DNA of 64,000 nt. Origin: JBOGTC01 sp050692055. Its GTDB lineage: Bacteria > Chloroflexota > Limnocylindria > QHBO01. The position numbers and the translations under genes were made by a program. Numbering within the stretch: position 1 is the stretch's first letter; the number at the start of each line of letters is the position of its first letter. Location: positions 1 through 64,000 of the forward strand of contig JBOGTC010000013.1 in assembly GCA_050692055.1 (NCBI GenBank), given 5' to 3'. Positions 35,609 through 43,731 of this stretch are shown here, piece after piece. The notes below the pieces were generated by a model that made no database searches, was not told where the DNA came from, and worked only from the letters and a program-made list of their open reading frames with translations.

Positions 35609-36549
35609 TTGGCGATCCCCTCTTTCTCATTGCCTTCGAGCGCTCGGATGATGCGGACGATCTCTCGACCGATCTCGCGTTGCGAATCGATGGTGGTGGC
35701 CCCGATGTGCGGGGTCAGGATGACATTCGGCAGCGCGGCGAGCGGCGAGATCTTGCCCTCGCCCTCCTGCTCGTGCACGTCCAGGCCGGCACCGGCGAGA
35801 CGCCCCTCGGTCGTCAGCTCCCGATGAAGGGCCTCCTCGTCGACGACTCCCCCACGTGCCATGTTGACCAGGAAGGCGCCCGGCTTCATGGTGGCCAACG
35901 CTGCGGCGTCGATCAGCCGATGGCTGGACTCCTTGAGCGGCACGTGGACGCTGACGAAGTCGGCCTCCCTCAGCACGGCCGCGCAGTCCATCAGCTCGAT
36001 GCCGGCGTCGGCCAGCTCCTGGGCTCGCGTCGAGCTCGGCGACTCCACGCAGCCGATGACACGCATGCCCCAGGCGGCTCCCAGGCGCGCGACCTGTCCA
36101 CCGATGTTGCCGACGCCGATGACGCCCAGGGTTTTTCCGACGAGGAGGTGGCCGATCACCTCTCCCTTGGCCCAGTGGCCCTGGCGCAGCAGGCGGTCTG
36201 CAAGCATGATCTGGCGCGCCAGCGCCAGCATCAGCCCGAAGCTGAGCTCCGCGACCGCCTGCGCTCCAGGGCCGGGAATGCGCTCCAGGCTGATGCCGCG
36301 TCGCCGAACCTCCTCGAGATCGAGGTTGTCCAGGCCGGACCCGGCCCGGATGATCGTCCTGAGCTGCGGTGCGCACCCCAGCACCGCCGCGCTGACGCGG
36401 ACGCCACTGCGAAAGACGAGGACCTGCCGATCACCGATGAGCGACTTGATGCGGTCCTCATCCGCGTTCAGGGCGAACACGACGTCGTGGCGCGAGCTCA
36501 GGTACTCGACCGCCCTGTCGTCGATCGAGCTGGCAACGAGGATCCTCAT
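35605..36549 (-). CDS. D-2-hydroxyacid dehydrogenase (phosphoglycerate-dehydrogenase-like)
   Basis: A 314-residue NAD(P)-dependent dehydrogenase that interconverts a 2-keto acid and a D-2-hydroxy acid. The NAD site is GVIGVGNIGGQVA near residue 145. The catalytic Arg is in NMARGGVVDE, the Glu follows LDVHEQE, and the His is in LTPHIGATT. No C-terminal ACT domain is present, so it is not full-length SerA. Its stop overlaps the PEP-mutase-like start, and its start overlaps the kinase stop (both 4 bp). That coupling suggests its substrate is the mutase product. Reduction of phosphonopyruvate to phosphonolactate is known for VlpB of the valinophos pathway. Confidence 0.85.
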   Translation of the reverse strand: MRILVASSIDDRAVEYLSSRHDVVFALNADEDRIKSLIGDRQVLVFRSGVRVSAAVLGCAPQLRTIIRAGSGLDNLDLEEVRRRGISLERIPGPGAQAVAELSFGLMLALARQIMLADRLLRQGHWAKGEVIGHLLVGKTLGVIGVGNIGGQVARLGAAWGMRVIGCVESPSSTRAQELADAGIELMDCAAVLREADFVSVHVPLKESSHRLIDAAALATMKPGAFLVNMARGGVVDEEALHRELTTEGRLAGAGLDVHEQEGEGKISPLAALPNVILTPHIGATTIDSQREIGREIVRIIRALEGNEKEGIAK

Positions 36550-37268
36550 CGCTGTCTCGCCGAAGCGGCGACGGCTCGGCGGCCGCGACGACGCTGTTGG
36601 TGGAACCGCCGCACGAGCCGGGCAACGTCCCCCACCACCGCATCGAGCGGCCGATCAACGTCGACCAACGCAAAGGCAGGGGCCAGCCCGGCCGTTTCGA
36701 GATACTCGCTCCGCCGGCGCTCGAGCGACTCGAGCGTTCCTTCGCCCTTCCGCGCGAGAAGGACCGCGGCGGGGGCATCCAGGTAGATCACCAGGTCCGG
36801 CCTCGGATACACGCGCCGCAGCAGAAGACCGTGCAGGCGATTGGCAAGAGGGCGTCCTCTCCCTGAGTTGATCACGTCGTAGGCATGGTAATCGGCGAGG
36901 AAGTGCCGATCGAAGATGACGATCTTCCCGCGCCGGCGATGGTAGGACGCCAGGGCCTGCCGGAACCATTCCTCCCCGATCCAGTTGGCCATCCGCAGCG
37001 CGGCCTTCAGCTCCCGCCGGGCGCGCGACATGGGGCCGGCCGCACCGGGATCTCGCTCCGTGTCGGAGGCGGCCACCATGTCTGATCGGCCTCCTCGCGC
37101 GCGCTTCAGGGCCAGGACCAGGCGAGTGGTAGGCAGCATCACCCCACTGGATTCAAGGTTGACGCCCATGTACAGATACTTGGCTGGAAGACCGAGCTTG
37201 CGCTCGAGCAGCCGGGCGACTGTGGTCTTGCCCGCCCCGTCGGGCCCGATGAGCGCCACCGTGAACAT
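36546..37268 (-). CDS. Thymidylate-kinase-like P-loop kinase
   Basis: A 240-residue P-loop protein with IGPDGAGKTT at residues about 8-17. A long YLYMGVNLES segment follows, then a central ASYHRRRGKIVIFDRHF with DRH resembling the DRF/DRY of nucleotide monophosphate kinases. YPRPDLVIYLDAPAAVLLARKGE comes next and the C-terminus is basic. A housekeeping dTMP kinase is unlikely because of the context and the large insert before the DRH motif. It resembles the kinase half of the 52393 product (ASYHRRRGRLVIFDRY). The gene is coupled to the dehydrogenase by ATGA. The substrate is unknown. Confidence 0.78.
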   Translation of the reverse strand: MFTVALIGPDGAGKTTVARLLERKLGLPAKYLYMGVNLESSGVMLPTTRLVLALKRARGGRSDMVAASDTERDPGAAGPMSRARRELKAALRMANWIGEEWFRQALASYHRRRGKIVIFDRHFLADYHAYDVINSGRGRPLANRLHGLLLRRVYPRPDLVIYLDAPAAVLLARKGEGTLESLERRRSEYLETAGLAPAFALVDVDRPLDAVVGDVARLVRRFHQQRRRGRRAVAASARQR

Positions 37269-37278
37269 CGCGTTCTCC

Positions 37279-38385
37279 TCAGCTCAGGTGAGGAGCCATG
37301 GCGTCGAACAGCGCCGCCACGGGGATCGGGTAGGGGTGACGCACGATATAGCTTGGCCTTCCCTTCAGCATCCGGGCAAGCTGCTGGTGCTCGCGTTCCG
37401 TCACGTGATCAAGCAGGTCGTTTCGTCGCTCGGGGAATGCGAAGCGAAACTTCAGGTAGTAGGCCACCAGATCCAGCCGCTCATGGTGCAGCGAGAAGGC
37501 CATTCGCGCAGCAACCTCATCCGAATCGATCGGCTCGACGGTGACCCGCTCGCTGGCGTGACTCACCACGAAGAAGATGCGCTCCGGCGTGCCGCCAGCC
37601 CTGCATGCCGCTTCACCGAAGAGCCGTTCCGGCGCAAGATGGACGAAGAGTTGGCGCTCGATCAACGGCATGGCGCGCCGCATCATGGCGCGTGGGCCGC
37701 CACCCTGCCGTGCGCCTCGCGCGAGGCGCGTCACCGAGGCCAGACCACCGAGCCGCGCCCGATCACGCCATCCGACCCGGCTCCGATATTCCGGCACCTG
37801 TGAGAGATGCCAGTCCCACAGCTTGATCGGCTCGGGCAGCCCGACCATCCGCCTGCCCCCGTCAGCGAGGTACACCCACTCGTCACCGATGTAGCTCGCG
37901 CCGTTGCGCATGAACGCCAGGAGGGCTTCCGTCTTGCCACCCTTGGCCCATCCGGTCACCAGGGCATCCATGCCGCGGTACTGGAACGCGGAGGCGTGCA
38001 GAGCAACGGCGTCGTTGCCGAGCGCCGTCAGGTTGATGATGGGCACCAGCAGCGGAACGGCAGGCACGCCACGCTCACACACGATCTCGCACGATCGTCC
38101 AACTCGGTCGAGCGGGATCTGCACCCGGGCACGTGCCTTGTACTTGCTGCGCAGCACGAGAAAAGCGTCGTCGGTGTAGGCAGCGTCATCCAGCCCGACC
38201 AGTCGCGGTGTCGAGCTGAGCGACAGGCGATCGACGAATCGGATCACGATGTCTGGCTCGCGATCCAGGTTGCCCTGAAGCGGCCCGAGCTGGCGGTCCA
38301 CAGCCGCCGCATCCCGCGGAGCGGCGTCGATCAGACGAATGCCAACGAGGCCGTGAAGGTCATAGTCAATGCGCTCGCTAGGCAC
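37279..38385 (-). CDS. HPr-kinase-like protein of an EPS operon
   Basis: A 368-residue protein with Walker A VTGWAKGGKTEALLAF near residue 140 and YIGDEWVYL downstream, the arrangement of HPr kinase/phosphorylase C-terminal domains. The N-terminal 130 residues (DREPDIVIRFVDRL, VPLLVPIINLTAL) are unlike the HprK N-domain. No HPr was seen nearby, so the target may be another protein or small molecule. From general knowledge, HprK-related kinases sit beside nucleotidyltransferases in uncharacterised EPS-linked systems, as here (39615). The GTG at 38385 overlaps the stop of the epimerase gene. Confidence 0.72.
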   Translation of the reverse strand: MPSERIDYDLHGLVGIRLIDAAPRDAAAVDRQLGPLQGNLDREPDIVIRFVDRLSLSSTPRLVGLDDAAYTDDAFLVLRSKYKARARVQIPLDRVGRSCEIVCERGVPAVPLLVPIINLTALGNDAVALHASAFQYRGMDALVTGWAKGGKTEALLAFMRNGASYIGDEWVYLADGGRRMVGLPEPIKLWDWHLSQVPEYRSRVGWRDRARLGGLASVTRLARGARQGGGPRAMMRRAMPLIERQLFVHLAPERLFGEAACRAGGTPERIFFVVSHASERVTVEPIDSDEVAARMAFSLHHERLDLVAYYLKFRFAFPERRNDLLDHVTEREHQQLARMLKGRPSYIVRHPYPIPVAALFDAMAPHLS

Positions 38386-39364
38386 TGGCCGCTTGTGCGA
38401 GCGTCGAGGCTCGCTCCCGAACCTGCCGCTCGATCCAGCGATAGGTCGGGACCAGGCCCTCCTCCAATGAGATCTGCGGCTCCCATCCCAGCACCTCACG
38501 CAGGCGCGTGTTGTCGGAGTTTCGCCCGCGGACCCCCTGCGGACCCTCGACATGGCTGAGGGTGATGTCCTTCTTGCCGGAGATGGCGATGATGATTGCC
38601 GCCAGCTCGTTGATGCTCACCATGCGGTCGGTCCCGAGGTTGATCGGATCGCCGTGGTCTGACTGCATGATCCGGTAGATCCCCTCGACGCAATCGTCGA
38701 CGTGGCAGAAGGACCGCGTCTGTTCGCCGTCGCCCCAGATCTCGACCGTTCCCCCGGACTCGGCCGCGGCCACCTTCCTGCACAACGCCGCCGGCACCTT
38801 TTCGCGTCCGCCATCGAAGGTGCCGTTCGGGCCGTAGATGTTGTGGAAGCGTACGACGCGAGTCTCGATACCGTGCTCGCCGGTGTAGTACGTGCACAGC
38901 AGCTCCGAGATCAGCTTCTCCCAGCCATAGGCATCCTGTGGCTGGGCCGGGTATGCATCCTCCTCCTTCAGCGGCTTGACGTTGGCATCTGTCTGCAGGA
39001 ACTCTGGATAGACGCAGGCGGAGGAGCTGTACAGGTAGCGGCCCACGCCGTGCTCGCGGGCAGCCTCCAACGTATGAAAGTTCATGAGCGCGTTGTTGTA
39101 GAGGATCGTTGCGTGGTTGGCCGAGATGAAGCCCATGCCTCCCATATCCGCCGCCAGGGCATAGACCTGGTCCACCCCGCGCGTTGCCTCGACACACTCT
39201 TCCCGCAGGCGGAGGTCCCGGATCTCGAACTCATCCGCATCCACCTCGGTGAACTCCGGGTACTTGATGTCCACGCCGCGGACCCAGTAGCCCCGCTCTT
39301 TCAGGTATGTCACCAGGTGATGGCCGATGAATCCACCAGCCCCTGTCACGAGAACTCGCTGCAC
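38378..39364 (-). CDS. GDP-mannose 3,5-epimerase-like SDR
   Basis: A 328-residue extended SDR. The NAD motif is TGAGGFIGHH. The family hallmark ALAADMGGMGFISANHA is followed by SSSACVYPEF and YGWEKL (Tyr-x-x-x-Lys). These match plant and bacterial GDP-mannose 3,5-epimerases, which make GDP-L-galactose or GDP-L-gulose. The product would be an unusual L-sugar donor for the glycan. GTG at 39364 with a GGAGGAG site 8 bases away is a strong start. It is first in the minus-strand operon running to 33505. Confidence 0.9.
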   Translation of the reverse strand: MQRVLVTGAGGFIGHHLVTYLKERGYWVRGVDIKYPEFTEVDADEFEIRDLRLREECVEATRGVDQVYALAADMGGMGFISANHATILYNNALMNFHTLEAAREHGVGRYLYSSSACVYPEFLQTDANVKPLKEEDAYPAQPQDAYGWEKLISELLCTYYTGEHGIETRVVRFHNIYGPNGTFDGGREKVPAALCRKVAAAESGGTVEIWGDGEQTRSFCHVDDCVEGIYRIMQSDHGDPINLGTDRMVSINELAAIIIAISGKKDITLSHVEGPQGVRGRNSDNTRLREVLGWEPQISLEEGLVPTYRWIERQVRERASTLAQAASA

Positions 39365-39510
39365 CGTGATGCTCCTCCCTAGGATTCGATGATCGTCCCG
39401 CGACGCGATCGCTTCGGGGACGCTGGCTATCGTGCAGCATAGGCGTCATTCGGACCAGTACCCGAGCAGTACTCCTGTTGAGCGGAGTCACCGCTTTTCG
39501 GTCCGCGTGC

Positions 39511-39539
39511 TTGGAGGCTGCGTGGGGCTATCATATGAT
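39511..39539 (+). promoter_or_regulatory. Candidate promoter for the nucleotidyltransferase operon
   Basis: TTGGAG at 39511-39516 and TATGAT at 39534-39539 (5 of 6) are separated by exactly 17 bases. The -10 lies within a perfect 10-base palindrome (ATCATATGAT, 39530-39539), which could also be an operator. It sits about 75 bases upstream of the ATG at 39615, in the region divergent to the GDP-mannose epimerase operon. Confidence 0.45.
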
Positions 39540-39614
39540 GCCGCGGCCCAGGAGGGGCCGCACCACGCGTCCGGCGCGTTCGTTTGTGAGGGGGGGACAA
39601 GGCTGATCACAGGA

Positions 39615-40730
39615 ATGAGGGCGCGCCCCGTGGATGTCATGCTGGGCACTTCAAGCAGCGAGTCGGCGGTCCATCCCGTCCTGCGCCAGCTATTCGCCGC
39701 GCTCGAACAGAACCGCGTGCGCTGGTGCGTGCTGCGCGGAGAGGATCGGCTCGATGGCACGGCCGGAGACGTCGATATCCTGGTGGCCGGCGGCGATCGG
39801 GAACGGCTGCGCCGCATCGCGAGTGAGCTTGGCTTCGCTCGCATTCCGTCGTGGGGCTACGTATCGCATCTCTTCCTGCTGGCGTACGATCCGCGAAGCG
39901 ACCGCTGGCTCAAGCTCGACGTCGTCAGCGAGCTGGCGTTCGGGCCGTACTACTCGTTGCTGCTGCCAGCGGCGGACGAGTCTCTCCTGCATCGTCGGAC
40001 GCAGGATGGGGTGGCGCTGCTATCCGATTCGGATGCCTACTGGGCGCTGGCGCTCCACGCCCTGCTGGACAAGCGGGAGGTCACCGACAGCCAGGCCGCG
40101 CGCCTCAAAGAGCTCGAGCCCCGAACGAGCGGCCGGGGCGCGATCGAGCGCGAGCTGACGAGGCTGGCGCCCGACGGCTGGATCGGTCGCTTCAAGCGCT
40201 CCCTGGAGCGCGGAGAATCGGTCGGCTTCGGCCAGTATGCCGACGAGCTCTCCAGAGCCTGGACGCGGCGGCAGCGCGGCGCGAGCTGGCGACGAAGGAT
40301 CGCGGGCTTCATATTGCGTCGGGCCGCGGTGGTGCTTCGATTGCGCCAACCACGCGGCATGGGTGTGGTGCTGAGGCCCACCGGGCAGGCCGCCATGCTC
40401 GCGGCCGATCTTCGACGATCGTTCTACTTTCCGGTCAGGTGGCTGTCAGCCGAGGCGGCAGGCCGCGGGCCTGCCAGCCTCCTCGCCGAGATGACCCGCC
40501 GGCTGCGCTTCAGGCTCATGCGGAGCCGCGGCGCGCTGATCGTGTTGGACTGTCCCGCTCCGAGTGATGAAGATGAGTTGGTTCGTTGCGGCGGCATTGC
40601 ACCGGACGTGGTGATTGCCATCGCGCCTGGTAACGACCGCGGACAGCTACGACGCGAGGTCACCGCCGCGCTATGGCAGGCCCTCGCCGCTCAATGGAAG
40701 AAGAACGAGAGCCGAGCGAACCACCGCTAG
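39615..40730 (+). CDS. Nucleotidyltransferase with decayed kinase-like C-terminal half
   Basis: A 371-residue protein. The N-terminal half is a minimal nucleotidyltransferase fold: RWCVLRGEDRL, GTAGDVDILVAGGD with the D-x-D metal pair near residue 52, then ELGF and YDPRSDRWLKLDVV. The C-terminal half (from about residue 240) lines up with the P-loop kinase at 52393, but the P-loop reads GVVLRPTGQAAML and the DRY motif is lost (GALIVLDCPAP). This half is therefore probably inactive. ATG 39615 is preferred; the frame is open further upstream. A GT4 gene follows 12 bp later. The substrate is unknown. Confidence 0.72.
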   Translation: MRARPVDVMLGTSSSESAVHPVLRQLFAALEQNRVRWCVLRGEDRLDGTAGDVDILVAGGDRERLRRIASELGFARIPSWGYVSHLFLLAYDPRSDRWLKLDVVSELAFGPYYSLLLPAADESLLHRRTQDGVALLSDSDAYWALALHALLDKREVTDSQAARLKELEPRTSGRGAIERELTRLAPDGWIGRFKRSLERGESVGFGQYADELSRAWTRRQRGASWRRRIAGFILRRAAVVLRLRQPRGMGVVLRPTGQAAMLAADLRRSFYFPVRWLSAEAAGRGPASLLAEMTRRLRFRLMRSRGALIVLDCPAPSDEDELVRCGGIAPDVVIAIAPGNDRGQLRREVTAALWQALAAQWKKNESRANHR

Positions 40731-40742
40731 AAGGAGCCCAGC

Positions 40743-41942
40743 GTGCGTATCCTGGTTTGCGCCTCCGATACCCCTCTGCCACCCACCAATACCGGCTACC
40801 GCCGACAGCTCCAGGGTCTGCTGCCGGAGCTGCGCAAGCGGAACGATGTCAGCTTCATCGGCTACCGAATGCCAGATCAGGAGCCGCCACTGCAGGACCA
40901 GCCGGGCACCCGGATCATCTCTTACCAGCGTCCGGGAGCCGCGGGCAACGTGGCCGACATCGCGCTCGCCTTCCTGCAGCAACGGCCGCTGCGGGCGCAC
41001 CGCTTTGCGGCGGGGCTTCGCCAGGCGCTGCACGACGAGCTTCGCGACTTCAAGCCGGATGTCATCCACGTGGGGCCGGGGAAGCTGGCCGGGCTATTGC
41101 CAGACCTCGCTGGACGGCCCTCGGTGCTGGGCGTGATGGACACCTGGCACCTCAACGTCGAGGCACGGGCGACCACAGCGGGTGGGCTGCGCGCCGCCCT
41201 GCTGCGTAGCGACGTCAGCCGCATCCGACGGTTCGAGGCCAACCGCTACCGGGGCTGGGACCGAGTGGTGCCGAGCAACGAGGATGATCTCGAGACCCTC
41301 CGCTCCCTCGATCCGACCCTGCCCCTGGCCCTGATCCCGATCGGCTTCGACGCGAGCGCCTACGCACCGGACCCCCATGCCGTGCGCGATCCCAATCGGA
41401 TCATCTTCCACGGGGCGATGGCGTACGCGCCCAATATCGTGGCGGCCGAGTTCCTCGCCCGGCAGGTCCTGCCGCGCGTTCGAGCCGTTCGGCCGCAGGC
41501 CCACCTCGCGATCGTCGGCCGCGACCCGGCGCCTCGCGTGGAGGCGCTGGGAAGCCTGCCCGGAGTGACGGTGACCGGCGGCGTGGACGACATGCGCTCA
41601 TGGCTCACCGGCAGCCAGGTTTGGGCCGGGCCCTTCCTCTCGGGCACCGGCATCAAGACCAAGCTGCTCGAGGCCATGGCAACGGATCTGCCGTGCGTCG
41701 TCACCCCGCTCGGCGGTCGCGGGCTCGACCTCTCATCCGGCAGCTTCATGGTGGGATCGACCGAGGAGGAGCTGGCCACCCTGCTGGTCAAGGTCCTGGA
41801 GGACGACGAGCACGCGCGCAGTCTCGGCCGCGCCGGTGGGGATTACGTCCGCTCGCGCTACGACTGGCCAGTGGTCGGGAGGGCCTTCGAGCGGCTGTAC
41901 GAGGACGTCATCGCCGAGAAGGCGGTACGGGCTGCCGGCTGA
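40743..41942 (+). CDS. Glycosyltransferase family 4
   Basis: A 399-residue GT-B glycosyltransferase. GTG at 40743 follows an AGAAGGAG site. The start RILVCASDTPLPPTNTGYRR and the donor-lobe motifs FHGAMAYAPNIVAAEFL, IVGRDPAPRV and GTGIKTKLLEAM make it a paralogue of the 32361 gene. It lies between the nucleotidyltransferase (12 bp) and the APH-fold fusion (31 bp) in a plus-strand operon. It probably adds a backbone or branch sugar; the donor is unknown. Confidence 0.9.
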   Translation: MRILVCASDTPLPPTNTGYRRQLQGLLPELRKRNDVSFIGYRMPDQEPPLQDQPGTRIISYQRPGAAGNVADIALAFLQQRPLRAHRFAAGLRQALHDELRDFKPDVIHVGPGKLAGLLPDLAGRPSVLGVMDTWHLNVEARATTAGGLRAALLRSDVSRIRRFEANRYRGWDRVVPSNEDDLETLRSLDPTLPLALIPIGFDASAYAPDPHAVRDPNRIIFHGAMAYAPNIVAAEFLARQVLPRVRAVRPQAHLAIVGRDPAPRVEALGSLPGVTVTGGVDDMRSWLTGSQVWAGPFLSGTGIKTKLLEAMATDLPCVVTPLGGRGLDLSSGSFMVGSTEEELATLLVKVLEDDEHARSLGRAGGDYVRSRYDWPVVGRAFERLYEDVIAEKAVRAAG

Positions 41943-41973
41943 TGGCCCCCGCGGATTGGGCAGTGACCTGTCG

Positions 41974-43728
41974 GTGAGCGGCCCGGCGCCGGGCGCGGGT
42001 GCCACGCTAAGGCTGGCGGTCGGTCCCGACCTGGGCCCCGGCGAGAATGTTGCCGGAGACGTCAGTGGCGCGGCCTGGACCTATCTCCTGCCGCGGCGAC
42101 AGGTGCGCGCCATTCTCAGCCTGGGACACCTGCCCAGCGCGACGGAGAGGACGCTGCTCGACATCGCCGAGGAGCTGATCGTCACGCCTGACTCGGGCAT
42201 CGCCGAGGGCCGATCCACCGAGGGGGACGCGACCATCCGGGAGCTCGGCCCCGTCCAGGGCGCGCGGTGGCCGCTGGCCGACGCCAGCGTCGAGCTCATC
42301 GTTGCAACCGACCGGGCATGGACGCGCAGGCTGGCGGAGGAGCCCGCGCTGGCCACCGATCTCCAGAGGGTCGTGACGCCGGAGGGCTTCATCTTCGTCC
42401 AGCTCGCCGGCGAGCCCGAGCTTGCCTCCGGTGACGGTCACCTGCCGGCCGGCTTCGCCCGCCGCGACCTGCTCTGGCTGAGCACCAGCAGCGACGAGGT
42501 TCGCGCGGCAGCGCCCGCGCGCGATCGGTGCGCGATCCGGTTCCTCGTGAGCCACTCGCGGAAGAGAACCGGTGCGTGGCTTCCATCGCGCCTGCGCGAT
42601 CTGACGAGGCGGCTACGGGGTCGACGAGTCCCGTCCGCCCTGCTGCAGAGCACCGGAGCAGTGCGCTGGCGGGACGGCTCACAGGGTCTGGATGCCCCGC
42701 CGCAGTACTTGATCGAGGCGGCCGCCTCGGCAGGGCTGGACATCTCACGCCATGGCTGGGCGCTCGTCGAGCCCGGCACCTATCTGACGAAGAAGCCGCT
42801 CATCTTTCTCTTTGCGCCGGAGAGCCCCAAACCGGAGCTCGTCGTCAAGCTCGCTCGGGAGGCCCGACTCAACCATCGCGTCGAGAACGCGCTGCGGGCC
42901 CTCCAGATGCTCGACGGTCAGCCCTCCACGCTGCGTCGCGCATTCCCCCGCGCAGCATTCTCCGGCGAGCACGGTGGCCTCGCCTTTCTGGCCGAAACGG
43001 TCATCCATGGCACCCCGCTCCAGGAGCACCTCGCGCGACAGGCCTCCGATGCCCAGCTGCGAGGCATGGTCGAATGGCTGATCGATCTGGGACTGGCCAC
43101 GGCCGATGCCGGCGTGGCGACAGCCACCGAGATTGCGGGCGGCCTGGACGAGATGCTGCAGCAGTTCATCGCCATCTACCGTCCGGCTGAGCGTTATCGG
43201 CGATTCCTGGCCGCACAGATCGAGCGGGTCTCGATGGCGACTGCCCCTTTCCCGCTCGTGCTTCAGCATGGCGACGCCGGCACCTGGAACGTCCTGGTCG
43301 ACGAGGACGCGCAGCCCCATCTCATCGATTGGGAGGCATCCGTGCCGCATGGCCTTCCGCTCTGGGACCTCTTCTACTTCTTTCGCAGCTTCGCCGTCAG
43401 GGAATCGAAGCTCCGAGGCTCCCGCGACACGCTCGCCGCATTCATCCGACAATTCTTGCAGGCCGGCCCGCTCCTCGCCCCGCTGTCACAGTCGTGCGCG
43501 CGCTTCTGCGCGGAATCGGGTCTCGAGCCACGCCTCGTCGAGCCGCTCTTCTACACCTGCTGGATGCACCGTGCGCTCAAGGAGGCCAGCACGCTTGCCA
43601 CCTCGAGCCTCAGGCATGGCCATTACGTCAAGCTGCTGCTCCGCTGCATCGACGCTGATCAGGCCCCCGGGCTGTCGCACCTGTTCGGCGGCGCCATGGG
43701 CCGTTCGGTTGGGAGCGACCGGTCGTAG
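41974..43728 (+). CDS. Fusion of a degenerate methyltransferase-like domain and an APH-fold kinase
   Basis: A 584-residue protein. Residues about 1-190 resemble the end of a class I methyltransferase (ARWPLADASVELIVATDRAW, LQRVVTPEGFIFVQLAG) but lack the glycine-rich SAM loop, so this part is probably non-catalytic. Residues about 250-560 are an APH-type kinase: PELVVKLAREAR, LVLQHGDAGTWNVLV (catalytic Asp, metal Asn) and HLIDWEASVPHG. The GTG at 41974 starts 31 bp after the GT4 gene. The 53324 product has the same overall plan. It probably phosphorylates a small molecule or glycan precursor, which is inference. Confidence 0.7.
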   Translation: MSGPAPGAGATLRLAVGPDLGPGENVAGDVSGAAWTYLLPRRQVRAILSLGHLPSATERTLLDIAEELIVTPDSGIAEGRSTEGDATIRELGPVQGARWPLADASVELIVATDRAWTRRLAEEPALATDLQRVVTPEGFIFVQLAGEPELASGDGHLPAGFARRDLLWLSTSSDEVRAAAPARDRCAIRFLVSHSRKRTGAWLPSRLRDLTRRLRGRRVPSALLQSTGAVRWRDGSQGLDAPPQYLIEAAASAGLDISRHGWALVEPGTYLTKKPLIFLFAPESPKPELVVKLAREARLNHRVENALRALQMLDGQPSTLRRAFPRAAFSGEHGGLAFLAETVIHGTPLQEHLARQASDAQLRGMVEWLIDLGLATADAGVATATEIAGGLDEMLQQFIAIYRPAERYRRFLAAQIERVSMATAPFPLVLQHGDAGTWNVLVDEDAQPHLIDWEASVPHGLPLWDLFYFFRSFAVRESKLRGSRDTLAAFIRQFLQAGPLLAPLSQSCARFCAESGLEPRLVEPLFYTCWMHRALKEASTLATSSLRHGHYVKLLLRCIDADQAPGLSHLFGGAMGRSVGSDRS

Positions 43729-43731
43729 GAG

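Noticed and set aside
37279..38385. Possible lasso-peptide cluster because of the HPr-kinase-like gene
   Set aside because: No precursor peptide, asparagine-synthetase-like cyclase or transglutaminase-like protease was seen. The context is polysaccharide synthesis.
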